Positions 8,482 to 17,306 of a stretch of DNA of 64,000 nucleotides are shown piece after piece. The stretch comes from Myxococcales bacterium (GTDB taxonomy: Bacteria; Myxococcota_A; Polyangia; Polyangiales; Houyiibacteriaceae): the NCBI GenBank assembly GCA_029863605.1, contig JAOTVB010000018.1, forward strand, positions 20,278 through 84,277, in the 5' to 3' direction. The notes beneath the pieces were generated by a model. The model did not search any database and was not told the origin of the DNA. It worked only from the letters and a program-made list of their open reading frames with translations. Position 1 is the first letter of the stretch. Each line of letters starts with the position of its first letter. Made by a program: the position numbers and the translations under genes.

Positions 8482-8861
8482 GTTAGACAGGTTCAAGCGA
8501 TCGCTGGTGTGCTTCGCACACGGGAGGAAAGTCCGAGCTTCACAGGACAGGATGCCAGGCAACACCTGGTGGGGGTGACCCCGAGGAAAGTGCCACAGAA
8601 AGCAAACCGCCGCGTCGTCGTAAAGCCGCGCGGCAAGGGTGAAAGGGTGAGGTAAGAGCTCACCGGGCTGGCGGTAACGTCGGTCGCACGGCAAACCCCA
8701 TCCGAAGCAAGACGAAATAGGGAGGCGTCGAGGGTGGTTCCGCCCGAGTCTCCGGGTAACGTCGCTCGAGGCCGATGGTGACATCGGTCCCAGAAGAATG
8801 ATCGCGACCCGTGTTTCGGTGACGAGCACGGGAACAAAACTCGGCTTACGAGCCCTCTAAC
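8482..8861 (+). ncRNA. rnpB: RNase P RNA, bacterial type A
   Basis: This is the catalytic RNA that matures the 5' ends of tRNAs. Conserved blocks are plain: GGGAGGAAAGTCCGAGCTTC near the 5' end, GCCAGGCAACACCTGG, CACAGAAAGCAAACCGCC, GGTAAGAGCTCACCG, and near the 3' end CAGAAGAATGATCGCGACC and ACAAAACTCGGCTTACGAGC. The ends are set by helix P1: GTTAGA and GGTTC at 8482-8494 pair with GAGCC and TCTAAC at 8850-8861. Length about 380 bases is normal for the A type. A GC-rich hairpin follows directly. Confidence 0.96.
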
Positions 8862-8864
8862 CAC

Positions 8865-8888
8865 GGCGCCCTGTTTCGGCAGGGCGCC
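8865..8888 (+). terminator. Terminator hairpin of rnpB
   Basis: Perfect nine-base arms GGCGCCCTG and CAGGGCGCC enclose a six-base loop, four bases after the RNase P P1 helix. Four Ts follow a few bases later (GCGCTGTTTT), so the U-tract is short and displaced. Confidence 0.8.
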
Positions 8889-8938
8889 GCGCTGTTTTGC
8901 GGGAAGACCGATTGACCAGGTGTTGGGGATCGGAAAAG

Positions 8939-10123
8939 ATGCGCGCGATGTTTGGCGAACGCTCACTGATTCTCATGTCTCTGGTCACTGCGCTAGGCGG
9001 TGCAGGCTGCAGCACCTCCGCTGGCGAGGACTTCGATCCGGCTTTCTACGTACCTCCGGATCCCCTCCCGTCGGAGACTCCAGGAACCTTGATCCGGGCC
9101 GAGTCGATGGAGCCCTTCGCGGACGGGATGAATGTGTGGCGCGTATTGTACGTGTCGCAGGCGGTCGATGGCACTCCGATCGCGGTGTCCGGAATGGTCG
9201 CGTCGCCCACCGGGGCAGCGCCCGAGGCCGGCTACGACGTCGTCACGTGGGGACACGGAACGAAGGGCATCGCGGATCCTTGCGCCCCGTCGCGCTTCTA
9301 TCGAAGCGGTTTCCAAGACTTCGTCGACATTGCCCCCGAGCTTGTGGCCGCGGGGTACGTTGGGGTCGCTTCGGACTACGAAGGACTTGGGACACCAGGC
9401 ATTCATCCCTATCTCCTCGGGGCGAGCGAGGGACGTGGCCAACTCGACATCGTGAAAGCCGCTCAGCAAATCGACGAAGCTCGTGCCGGTAGCAGGGTGG
9501 TGATCTGGGGCCGGTCGCAAGGCGGGCATGCCGCACTCTTTTCCGGCGAGATTGCGCCCGACTGGGCGCCCGAGCTGACGATCCGAGGCGTGATTTCGGC
9601 TGCGCCCGCCGCGGAGCTACCGGGAAGCCTTTCCTTCGGCGCTGTCGTCCCCGGAGCGTTCGGGTTCTTTTGGCAGTTGACCGTCGGCTTCGATGCCACG
9701 TACGACGAGCTCTCGATCGAAGACATCTATACCGATGAAGCCCTCGCCACGATCCGCGGGCTGATCGATGAGGAAGCGTGCGGCGGCACTTTCAGCGAGG
9801 TCGCGAGGGAAGTAGAGGGCGCGGGCTTCAAAACGAACCCGACCGAGCTACCCGAGTGGTTGGCTCGGTTGGAGGAGAGCTCTCCGGGGCGTGTTCGAAC
9901 GGACGTGCCGATCCTGCTCCTGCAAGGCACAGACGACGAGGTGGTCCCCAAGGTACTCACCGACATCCTGAACATCAACCTTTGCGCCATCGGCAGCCGG
10001 GTTGATTATCGCGTTTTCGAGGGGTTTGGGCACAACGACTCCACGCTCATGAATATGCCGTTGATGCTCGAGTGGACCGCTGCGCGATTCGCGGGCGAGC
10101 CCGCTACGACGACTTGCGAGTAG
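8939..10123 (+). CDS. Secreted lipase-like alpha/beta hydrolase, lipoprotein
   Basis: This 394-residue protein has a lipoprotein signal ending LGGAGC, so it is membrane-anchored in the envelope. The hydrolase core shows an oxyanion-type strand (VVTWGHGTKGIADPC), the nucleophile elbow GRSQGG (Ser about residue 193), a probable acid in LLLQGTDDEVVP and the catalytic His in FEGFGHND. The DYEGLGTPG segment and overall layout recall the secretory lipase family, which acts on acyl esters. I chose the ATG at 8939 because it gives a standard signal peptide. Its 3' end overlaps the convergent deacetylase-fold gene by about 20 bases. Substrate unknown. Confidence 0.8.
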   Translation: MRAMFGERSLILMSLVTALGGAGCSTSAGEDFDPAFYVPPDPLPSETPGTLIRAESMEPFADGMNVWRVLYVSQAVDGTPIAVSGMVASPTGAAPEAGYDVVTWGHGTKGIADPCAPSRFYRSGFQDFVDIAPELVAAGYVGVASDYEGLGTPGIHPYLLGASEGRGQLDIVKAAQQIDEARAGSRVVIWGRSQGGHAALFSGEIAPDWAPELTIRGVISAAPAAELPGSLSFGAVVPGAFGFFWQLTVGFDATYDELSIEDIYTDEALATIRGLIDEEACGGTFSEVAREVEGAGFKTNPTELPEWLARLEESSPGRVRTDVPILLLQGTDDEVVPKVLTDILNINLCAIGSRVDYRVFEGFGHNDSTLMNMPLMLEWTAARFAGEPATTTCE

Positions 10124-11954
10124 GCTCGAGGACGATGCCTCGCGCTTTGGCGGCGGCTTGGGCTCGGGCGCGAGGTTCCTGGTAGTTGCGCGAGCCGAGG
10201 TAGGCGAAAAGCCGATCGCTGGTCGGGACCACGATGTCCTCGGCTTCCCATGCGACCGGGGTGCCGTCATCGGCCCAGCGGACTTCACTCCGCTCCATCA
10301 TCCAAGCGGCTTCGGCGAGATCGAGACCGGCAAGCGCTTCGCGGATGGCCTCGAAGCGCCCCTGCACTTCAGGATCCAAAAAGAAGAACTGCCCCCCGCC
10401 GATGAACGCGATGTGATAGCGCGATGGATGATTGACCACCCCATCGAGCTCGAGCCGCTTCGCCCCCTGAAACAGCATGTGCATGAGCTCTTCGCCAACT
10501 CCGAGCCCGGGGTGATCCTGTCCGGGCCACTTGGGCTGCCGAAGCGAGAACTCGGTCGTTGGGTTCTGGAGCATCATCCACTCGATTGAGAGAAACCCGA
10601 GATCATCAGGAGGGGTGAGCCCCTCGGGTGCCGCCACGCGGATCCGACGAATGACGAGGTCGACCAGCAGCCAGTCCTGGCCGTTCTTCTTGGCGTGAAG
10701 GGTGATGTGCTGCCGCTCGGGATCGGTGGGGTCGACCGTGAGTCGCGGCTCCGCGAATCCCCGTTCGCGCACCTCGCTCATCAGACCGTACTTCTCCAGC
10801 GCGAACTCGAGGCCGTGCTTCGAGTAGTAGTCGAGGATCCGGGTCGCCTTGTAGCGCGGTCCCTCGAGGTCGCCGAGCAAGTCGGCTTCGGTGATCTGCC
10901 AGTCGCCGCTCGGACGCTGGAGCTCGTAGGGGTCTAGCTCGCGCGCGATTTCCTCGTATTGTTCGAACAGGTTCACTTCGGGCTCCACGGAGATCTGGGT
11001 GTCGTCGGTGAGAAGCCACCGGATGAAGTCTTTCGACGAAAGCCAGGCTTCCTCGCTGTAGCCGCCGCCGAGCGTCACCACGACATTGCACCCCCGAGCC
11101 TGGGCCAGGTCGATGACCCGGCGATCTCGCTCGAGGACTCCCTCTCGCGTCATGGCGAACTCGCCTAGGCGATCCTCTCGAAGCACGTCGTTACCAGCGA
11201 TGTAGAACGATAGCCGAGGCGCATGGGCGTCGAGCGCGGCTGGCAACGTCTCGTCGAGCTTGGCGAGGTACGCGGCGTCATCGGTGTTTGACGGCAGCAA
11301 GAACTGCTGGTCGGCGGCTGCCTCGACGTGGCTCCATACCGAGCCGTGGATCGAGTAAGTGAAGACGGTCTCGTCCTCCTCGAAGGTGACGATGTTGCCG
11401 TTCCCTTGATGGTAGTCGAGGTCGATGATCGCGATCGCCTCATTGAAGCCCTCCGAGCGCAACAAGGCGATGGCGACGGCGATGTCGTTGTAGACGCAAA
11501 AGCCGCTGCCTTGCTCGGGCTCGGCATGATGAAAACCACCTCCGATGTTGAACGCCACACGGCCTTGCCCGTGAGCGGCCCATCGCGCGGCATCGACGGT
11601 CCCACCAACCTGGCGCCGCTGCGCGATCAGGATGGGGTCGACATCGACGAGCGCCGGCTCGAGGCCGAAAATCTGGCCCAGGTACTCCGGCCTTGCCGTC
11701 CTATCGAGATACCCGTCGGAATGGACCATGGCGAGGCTCGTGAGCTTGGCCAGCGGCGCCGGTCGCACTTGTTTGGGGCGAATCAGGTCCTCGCTAGCGA
11801 GCACGCCGAGAATTCTCTCTCCTCGGGCGACCTCGATTCCAGGCACACGCGCGCTCTCGGCGAGCGCGGCAGCCTTGTACTGCGGATGGTACCAGAGGCC
11901 CACGGCTTCTTGCAGGCGTCGTCGCGCCCGACGCTTCTGGACCCAGGAGGCCAT
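10104..11954 (-). CDS. Histone deacetylase-fold (AcuC-like) protein with an extra C-terminal domain
   Basis: This is a 616-residue protein. Residues about 20-330 are a histone deacetylase/acetoin-utilisation-type domain with the whole active site: His pair FHH at 142-143, zinc ligands in DLDYHQGNG (Asp180, His182) and AGND (Asp256), and the catalytic Tyr in GGGYS (Tyr299). It should hydrolyse an acyl-lysine or acyl-amine amide. Residues about 340-616 form a second domain I do not recognise (LDYYSKHGLEFALEKYGLMS, then HPSRYHIAFIGGGQFFFLDP). Plain AcuC proteins end near 370 residues. It is the last gene of a three-gene operon; its ATG overlaps the previous TAA (TAATG). Substrate unknown. Confidence 0.85.
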   Translation of the reverse strand: MASWVQKRRARRRLQEAVGLWYHPQYKAAALAESARVPGIEVARGERILGVLASEDLIRPKQVRPAPLAKLTSLAMVHSDGYLDRTARPEYLGQIFGLEPALVDVDPILIAQRRQVGGTVDAARWAAHGQGRVAFNIGGGFHHAEPEQGSGFCVYNDIAVAIALLRSEGFNEAIAIIDLDYHQGNGNIVTFEEDETVFTYSIHGSVWSHVEAAADQQFLLPSNTDDAAYLAKLDETLPAALDAHAPRLSFYIAGNDVLREDRLGEFAMTREGVLERDRRVIDLAQARGCNVVVTLGGGYSEEAWLSSKDFIRWLLTDDTQISVEPEVNLFEQYEEIARELDPYELQRPSGDWQITEADLLGDLEGPRYKATRILDYYSKHGLEFALEKYGLMSEVRERGFAEPRLTVDPTDPERQHITLHAKKNGQDWLLVDLVIRRIRVAAPEGLTPPDDLGFLSIEWMMLQNPTTEFSLRQPKWPGQDHPGLGVGEELMHMLFQGAKRLELDGVVNHPSRYHIAFIGGGQFFFLDPEVQGRFEAIREALAGLDLAEAAWMMERSEVRWADDGTPVAWEAEDIVVPTSDRLFAYLGSRNYQEPRARAQAAAKARGIVLEPTRKSS

Positions 11955-13702
11955 TACATGGAAATAGAGCCCTTACGAAACTCCGAGCTCCCGATGTGCA
12001 CATTGATGACGACCGGCTTCCCGGACGCTGCAAGCTCCTTCGCTCGGTCGAGCGTGTCGTCAATCTTCGAAGGGTCGTCGAGCAGCAAACCCACTGCGCC
12101 GTATCCTTGGGCAGCATCGTGGTAAGCCGTCCGCCGAAGGACCGTGCCGACATCATCGCCGAGCAGTGGCACCTGCTCGCGAGCAATTTGTGCCCAGGAC
12201 CCATCGGTGCCGATGACTGCAATGGGGGCAAGCCCGTGTCGCACGTACGTGTCGATCTCGGCGAGGCTATAGGCGCAGGAGCCATCTCCATAGATCAACC
12301 AAACCTCCTTGCCCGGACGCACCTTCGACGCTCCTATGGCAAAGCCGCCCCCGACACCCAAAGTTCCGAACACGCCGGGGTCGAGCCAGGAAAGTGGTTT
12401 ACGCGGCCTCAGGATGTACGCCGCGGTCGCTACGAAATCCCCACCGTCGACGACGAGAACGGCGTCATCGTTCATTTTTTCTTCCAGTTTGAGAAACAGC
12501 TCGAGAGGATTGACGAGCTCGGAGGGGGCCTTGGCCTGGCTTTGGATTTCCCCGTCTCGCTGGGCCTCTCGGGCGCGCAGAGTTTCGAACCACTCGGTCC
12601 AGGGGCCGAGGCCGTCGCCGACGCTGCCGGCCAGCGATCGCAGGAACTCACCGGCGTGCATGTGAACGGGGATTTCGGGACGGCGGTTCTTTCTCATCTC
12701 GGTAGTGCTGAGGTTTGCGGCCACGAGTGTCGCCCGGCTCGAGATGCTTCGGCCGTAGCCGAGTCGAAAGTCGAACGGAAAGCCGGCGACGATGACCAAG
12801 TCCGCCTCTTTGAGCGCGGCGCCTCGCTTGTGGCGAAACTGAATCTCGCTGCGCCTCCCCAGCAACCCGCGCGCGGTTCCGCCCAGCCACGTCGGCATTC
12901 CGAGCGCCCGCACGGCGTCGGCTAGCGGTTCGGGGTCGTGACAGTTGACCAGCGCCTGACTCCCGATGATGAGCGCTGGCCGTTGGGCGTCTCGGAGCAG
13001 CGACGCTACTTTGTCGACGTGGGGGCCCCGGAGGTTCGGCTTAGGCGGCAGAGACTCTCGGATCGGCGGCACGATGCTCACGTGGGGTTGATGGAACTGG
13101 CGGTACAGGTGGCCGCGCATGTAGAGCTCGAGCGCCTTCGATCCGAGGTTCTTGGCGTCCTTGACGCCGCTTTCCTTCATGAACATGTCGCGCACGAGGT
13201 CCTCGGCGTAGAGGAGATCGATCGGGACCTCGATGAAGACGGGCCCCGGCACGCCGTCCTGCGCGAGGTCGAGGGCTTTCTCGACGGTCGGACCTATGCT
13301 GTTGACCGTCTTCAGAGACACCGCCCATTTTGTGATCGACTCCATCAGCGAGATCTGGTCGATGTCCTGCAGGGCCCCGCGCCCCTTGAGCAGGGTGGCT
13401 GCGGCGCCACCGAAGATCAAGAGCGGCGACTGAGCGAGTTGCGCGTTCTTCACTGCCGTGACGGTGTTCGTGACACCGGGGCCAGCGGTCACGGCAGCAA
13501 CGCCAGGGATACCCGTCATGCGTGCCACGGCGTCGGCGGCGAATACGGCACTGACTTCGTCTCGCACGTCGACCACGTCGATCCCGCTTGCCTTGGCTCC
13601 GATTAGGATCGGGGAAATGTGTCCGCCGCAGAGGGTGAAGAGCTGCTTCACCCCGCGCGCCGCAAGTGTCTTTCCGATGATGGAGCCGCCGTCCTGTGTC
13701 AT
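11954..13702 (-). CDS. Thiamine-diphosphate enzyme, ILVBL / 2-hydroxyacyl-CoA lyase-like
   Basis: This 582-residue enzyme has the three-domain acetolactate-synthase architecture. The N-terminal part ([59 protein letters not shown]) is especially close to animal ILVBL, reported to cleave 2-hydroxyacyl-CoA. The catalytic Glu is about residue 49. The diphosphate-binding part is [17 protein letters not shown]. The ATG at 13702 has GGGGAG upstream; a much longer frame upstream is only an open frame across the thioesterase gene. It shares one base with that gene (TGATG) and overlaps the deacetylase-fold gene. Acetolactate synthesis remains possible. Confidence 0.85.
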   Translation of the reverse strand: MTQDGGSIIGKTLAARGVKQLFTLCGGHISPILIGAKASGIDVVDVRDEVSAVFAADAVARMTGIPGVAAVTAGPGVTNTVTAVKNAQLAQSPLLIFGGAAATLLKGRGALQDIDQISLMESITKWAVSLKTVNSIGPTVEKALDLAQDGVPGPVFIEVPIDLLYAEDLVRDMFMKESGVKDAKNLGSKALELYMRGHLYRQFHQPHVSIVPPIRESLPPKPNLRGPHVDKVASLLRDAQRPALIIGSQALVNCHDPEPLADAVRALGMPTWLGGTARGLLGRRSEIQFRHKRGAALKEADLVIVAGFPFDFRLGYGRSISSRATLVAANLSTTEMRKNRRPEIPVHMHAGEFLRSLAGSVGDGLGPWTEWFETLRAREAQRDGEIQSQAKAPSELVNPLELFLKLEEKMNDDAVLVVDGGDFVATAAYILRPRKPLSWLDPGVFGTLGVGGGFAIGASKVRPGKEVWLIYGDGSCAYSLAEIDTYVRHGLAPIAVIGTDGSWAQIAREQVPLLGDDVGTVLRRTAYHDAAQGYGAVGLLLDDPSKIDDTLDRAKELAASGKPVVINVHIGSSEFRKGSISM

Positions 13703-14100
13703 CACTCGCTCCCCGTTCCCTCGAGCACGTGGTGCGCGAGCACGAAACACGTAAACATCCCTTCGAAAACTCTGGTGGACCCGACGCTGACTTCCACGGC
13801 GACTTCGTGCTTCCGTCCCTCGGTCGCCACGGTGCGAGCATGCGCGATCGCGCGCTCGCCACGTCTTACTGGTTTGAGAAACCGGCTCTGCGCGCCCGCT
13901 AGCACGACGTTTGGGTCGTTGACGGCGAGCATGGCGGCGTAGTCGGCCACGCCAAACACGAAACCTCCGTGGACGAGCCCTTGCTCGTCCACCGCCATTC
14001 GGTCCGTAGTGTCGAGGGCCACCGAAGCCCTCCCATCGCCGAAGTCGAGAGGCGAGCCACACAGGCTCTGATCTGCGTTGAGATGGGTTCGGGCCTTCAC
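13702..14100 (-). CDS. Hotdog-fold thioesterase (PaaI/YbgC-like)
   Basis: This 132-residue protein has the hotdog pattern: [20 protein letters not shown] carries the HGG turn and long central helix, followed by [20 protein letters not shown] strands. Members hydrolyse acyl-CoA thioesters. The start is a GTG with no clear ribosome site. It is the first gene of the operon and its TGA overlaps the ATG of the TPP enzyme. The pairing suggests that an acyl-CoA or formyl-CoA made or used by the TPP enzyme is cleared here, which is inference. Confidence 0.78.
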   Translation of the reverse strand: MKARTHLNADQSLCGSPLDFGDGRASVALDTTDRMAVDEQGLVHGGFVFGVADYAAMLAVNDPNVVLAGAQSRFLKPVRRGERAIAHARTVATEGRKHEVAVEVSVGSTRVFEGMFTCFVLAHHVLEGTGSE

Positions 14101-14199
14101 CGTCCGGACGATTACATGACCCGCCCGCCGAGAAAAGCGGCTCGATGCCTAGGTGAAGGCCTTTATCACTTGCCGTTTGGGCTTTCGGGTGTCTAATAG

Positions 14200-14484
14200 A
14201 TGACGAAATCAGGCGACACGGAGGGTCATGTGAACGAGTTGGCGCGTTACCTCATGGAAAACGCTTACATTGACTTCCAAGGTGGAATTACCATCGACGA
14301 GGTTCGAAAGTTTCTGCGAGACGAGGACAGCCGCGAGTCCCGGGCCCTCCTGTCGAGGCTCATCGAAGACAAGGGAATGGATGACCTCATGGTGACGATT
14401 GCCGATTGCCTGAAGGAATACATTCGAACGGGAATCAACGAGGATATCGTTCGGGCTCAGCTCATCACCTACAGCGAGTCCTGA
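14200..14484 (+). CDS. Small conserved-looking protein of unknown function
   Basis: This 94-residue acidic cytoplasmic protein is predicted to be mostly helical (VNELARYLMENAYIDFQGGI, then LLSRLIEDKGMDDLMVTIAD). There is no signal peptide, cysteine pair or recognised motif. No Shine-Dalgarno sequence precedes the ATG. The next gene begins about 55 bases later on the same strand. Regular codon use and a compact helical composition support a real gene. Family not recognised. Confidence 0.55.
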   Translation: MTKSGDTEGHVNELARYLMENAYIDFQGGITIDEVRKFLRDEDSRESRALLSRLIEDKGMDDLMVTIADCLKEYIRTGINEDIVRAQLITYSES

Positions 14485-14539
14485 GGCTCCTGGGTTCGCC
14501 ACGGCGTTGCAAAGAAACTCTGCTAAGCTCGGCTCTCCC

Positions 14540-15430
14540 ATGCGCTGGTCGGCATTGTGCGTCTTCATGGCCCTCGCGGCCCTTGGCTGCGAGCGCTCCT
14601 CCGAGGCGGATAGCGACTCCAAGAGCGAGGGGTCGGCCGTCGATGAGGCCGCGCCCGGGGAGTCGAAAGGGCCGATCGAGAGTCTGCCCCAAGTCGACGT
14701 GAGCGCGCTCGACGACTTCTCGCGGAGCATCTGGGTCGACATGGTGAACGAGCTCCTGTCACCCTGCGGCGATCCCGTCAGCGTCGCTCGATGTGTCGCG
14801 GAGAACCGCAAGTGTAAGCGATGCGTACCGGCAGCTCGCTACGTCGCACGGCTCGTCGACGAGGGCTACTCTCGCGACGAGATTCGGGAGATCTATCGGG
14901 TTCGGTACGACGCCGACACCAAGGTGAAGCTGAGCCACAAGGGTTCTCCGCTTCGGGGCTCTCCGATGGCGCCGGTCACGATCTACGAGTTCAGTGATTT
15001 CCAGTGCCCGCACTGCCGCCTGGCCGCTCCCTACCTGAAGAAGATCGTCGACGACTCGAACGGCAAGGTGAAGCTCGTCTTCAAGCAGTATCCGCTCCCT
15101 GGGCATCCCAAGGCGAGGGAAGCCGCCAAGGCAGCGATCGCGGCTGATCGGCAGGGGAAGTTTTGGGAGATGCACGACTTGATTTTCAAGAACCAGGCCA
15201 AACTAGAGACGGCTAACTTCGAGAACTACGCCAAGGAGCTCGGGCTCGACCTCGAGCGCTTTCGGGTGGATTTGAAGTCGAAAGAGGTCGAGACCAAGAT
15301 CGAAGCCGATCGCGCCGAGGGCAAGAAAATCGGCGTCGATTCGACCCCTTCGATCTATGTGAACGACCGGCGGTTCGTATTCCCGCCGGAGCAGCTAGCC
15401 GAGTATATACATGAAGAGCTCGACCAGTAG
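14540..15430 (+). CDS. DsbA-family thiol oxidoreductase, lipoprotein
   Basis: This 296-residue envelope protein has a signal ending LAALGC (lipid Cys17). Residues about 65-125 form a separate helical unit with four cysteines (SPCGDP, ARC, NRKCKRCV) and GYSRDEIREIYRVRY, which recalls the helical end of CcmH proteins. The thioredoxin-fold domain follows from about 135, with active site CPHC at 156-159 (TIYEFSDFQCPHC) and cis-proline region DSTPSIYVNDRRF. It probably forms or shuffles disulfides in exported proteins. The ATG at 14540 gives the correct signal length. Its end overlaps the next redox gene by 20 bases. Confidence 0.82.
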   Translation: MRWSALCVFMALAALGCERSSEADSDSKSEGSAVDEAAPGESKGPIESLPQVDVSALDDFSRSIWVDMVNELLSPCGDPVSVARCVAENRKCKRCVPAARYVARLVDEGYSRDEIREIYRVRYDADTKVKLSHKGSPLRGSPMAPVTIYEFSDFQCPHCRLAAPYLKKIVDDSNGKVKLVFKQYPLPGHPKAREAAKAAIAADRQGKFWEMHDLIFKNQAKLETANFENYAKELGLDLERFRVDLKSKEVETKIEADRAEGKKIGVDSTPSIYVNDRRFVFPPEQLAEYIHEELDQ

Positions 15431-15926
15431 TGCGTGCAGTCTCGGTTTGCTCGTCATCGTATGCGTGACTGCCACCGCACACGCCCTCACGCCCGGTGAC
15501 ACACCTCCGCCGATCAACCTCCCGGATCGGACCGGCAAGGAGGTCGACCTCGGAAAGCTCAAGGGCAAGGTCGTCCTGATCGACTTTTGGGCGTCCTGGT
15601 GTGGTCCCTGCAAGCAGGAAATACCGGTGCTCGAGGCGCTTCACAAGAAGTACGCGTCCAAGGGGCTCGTAATCGTCGGAGTCAACATCGACAACAGTGA
15701 CAAGAAGATGAACAACTTCCTCAAGGCCACACCCGTGACCTTCCGTCAGGTCCGCGACAAGAAGCTTCAGGTCGCCTCACGGTACGAGCCTTCAACCATG
15801 CCGTCGTCGTACTTCATCGGCCGCGACGGCAAGATCCGCCACGTCCACGAAGGATTTCGAAAGAGCGACGCTGGCACGCTCGAGGCGCGCGTCGAGGCAT
15901 TACTGGCCGAATCCCCACGTGACTAG
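15411..15926 (+). CDS. TlpA/ResA-like thiol-disulfide oxidoreductase
   Basis: This 171-residue exported protein has a signal peptide (SLGLLVIVCVTATAHA) and a thioredoxin-like domain with WCGPC at residues 63-67 in VVLIDFWASWCGPCKQEIPV, plus the proline loop PSTMPSSYFIGRDGKI. Such proteins reduce disulfides outside the inner membrane, often for cytochrome c maturation. It overlaps the DsbA-like lipoprotein gene, suggesting an oxidant/reductant pair. Its TAG lies in the palindrome CTAG that is also the stop of the convergent GAF gene. Confidence 0.85.
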   Translation: MKSSTSSACSLGLLVIVCVTATAHALTPGDTPPPINLPDRTGKEVDLGKLKGKVVLIDFWASWCGPCKQEIPVLEALHKKYASKGLVIVGVNIDNSDKKMNNFLKATPVTFRQVRDKKLQVASRYEPSTMPSSYFIGRDGKIRHVHEGFRKSDAGTLEARVEALLAESPRD

Positions 15927-17236
15927 CCAGCGGCTCTCGGCGCGGCGCCTCTTGCGACGAATGCGCTGAGCTGCTGTGTCACGTAGTCGACCACCTCACA
16001 GTCGGCCTCGCTGAACATGCCGCGGCCAACGCCGTTTGCCAGTTGAAGCAGACCAAACAGTCGACCTTTGTGAATTAGCGGCCGGTACAGGAGTGCCCGA
16101 ACGTCGAGGCCGGGAATGCCGTCCACGTCTTCGCGGAAGCGGGGGTCCTTCTGCGCATGCGCGAGGACCAAGACCGCATGGTCGGCGAGCCCGCTTGCGG
16201 CGCCAAGTAGCCCGGCCGAGGACGGGAAGCCTTTGCCTTGGCGCGCGCGCGCCCCCGTTCCGCGCGCAGCGACCACCCGAAACTCGTCCGTGTTGATGTC
16301 GAGAAGAAACGCCGCTGTCGCTTCTGACGGAACGAGCTCCTCGAGCAGGTGCACCCCGAACTCCAACGCCTCGGCGCGGTTCTTCAAGAAGAGTAGGTCC
16401 TGGCAGGCTTCGAAGGCGACCGAAAGACGGTCTTCGGTCGCAGGAGGGGGCACGCTGCTGACCCTTGGTTCCTCCCTCGTATCGTCCTGCAGTGGGAACT
16501 CGATGTCGATGCCTTTGTTCCAGTCCTTCCATTCGACGCGGACCACCGCCGGCCGGTCAGGGCGTGATCGCCAAACGTGATCGAACAACTCGATTCGAAC
16601 GAACTTCGCGCCGCGCTGTTCCCGAAGCTCATCTTGGGCTTCGCGGAGCAACTTGGTCGCCAGCTTCTCGGCCGTCCCCGCCTCGATGGGAAGAGGTACG
16701 GCGTACATTCGTTCGCGAAAATGAAGCGGGCTCGACCCGGTGGGCTGCTCCTCCCGTGTTGCCAGCAGGATGAGCTTATTTTCGATCGCAGTGGGAGGTG
16801 GGCCGCTTGGCCTCGGCACGTTCGCGAATCCGGCGCCGGGCGAGACACTCGGCGGAGCTGGATTACGAGCCGGGGTCGGATGGATCAACGCGGCCCGTCG
16901 AGCTTGCGCAGAGGCGGTCGCCTCGACTTTCGGCAGGCTCGGAGCCGGCCGCTTGGTGCCAGGCGGCGCTTTCGGCGTCTGCGCGGGCGCGAGCAGATAG
17001 CGACGCTGCGCGCGGGAATCGTGAATGGTGACGACACCGTCCGGGCTGACGTTGCAGCTGGCTCCGTCGGGCACGCCGCCGTCCTCGCCGATGGCACTGC
17101 GAGTCGCCTGAAGTGCAGTAGGCCACGTCGGCGCGTCGACCGTACCTTCGTACAACGAGTCCGACGTGCCGAGTCGGCTGATCAAGACTTTCCAGTGCTT
17201 CGTCGCCACTTGTTCCCGTGCAAACGTCGGCGACAT
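15923..17236 (-). CDS. GAF-domain protein
   Basis: This 437-residue cytoplasmic protein ends in a GAF domain (about residues 280-430: EACQDLLFLKNRAEALEFGV, AAFLLDINTDEFRVVAARGT, ALLYRPLIHKGRLFGLLQLA, FSEADCEVVDYVTQQL). The start holds a short conserved-looking block (KHWKVLISRLGTSDSLYEGT) and the middle is a proline/alanine-rich linker. No kinase, cyclase or effector domain is attached. I start at the ATG at 17236 because a longer frame would overlap the divergent regulator gene. It may work with that regulator; ligand unknown. Confidence 0.75.
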   Translation of the reverse strand: MSPTFAREQVATKHWKVLISRLGTSDSLYEGTVDAPTWPTALQATRSAIGEDGGVPDGASCNVSPDGVVTIHDSRAQRRYLLAPAQTPKAPPGTKRPAPSLPKVEATASAQARRAALIHPTPARNPAPPSVSPGAGFANVPRPSGPPPTAIENKLILLATREEQPTGSSPLHFRERMYAVPLPIEAGTAEKLATKLLREAQDELREQRGAKFVRIELFDHVWRSRPDRPAVVRVEWKDWNKGIDIEFPLQDDTREEPRVSSVPPPATEDRLSVAFEACQDLLFLKNRAEALEFGVHLLEELVPSEATAAFLLDINTDEFRVVAARGTGARARQGKGFPSSAGLLGAASGLADHAVLVLAHAQKDPRFREDVDGIPGLDVRALLYRPLIHKGRLFGLLQLANGVGRGMFSEADCEVVDYVTQQLSAFVARGAAPRAAG

Positions 17237-17306
17237 AATAGCGGGGATCGGCCTCGAAGTCGCGCTCCGGCTGGCGCCCCGAGCAGCCGAGGTGTAGGAA
17301 TCCCCG

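Noticed and set aside
8095..8829. Long minus-strand open frame with Pro-Pro-Ala repeats
   Set aside because: It runs antisense to the glycine-repeat lipoprotein and across rnpB. The proline repeat is only the complement of the 18-base repeat, and RNase P RNA is certain on the plus strand.
13703..14062. N-terminal extension of the TPP enzyme frame
   Set aside because: The extra 120 residues are Arg-rich, unlike the family, and lie in the thioesterase gene in another frame. The ATG at 13702 has a good ribosome site.
14170..14197. Promoter-like TTGCCG and TCTAAT before the 94-residue gene
   Set aside because: The predicted transcription start would fall just after the ATG at 14200, so it cannot serve that start. 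Either the true start is internal or the match is chance.
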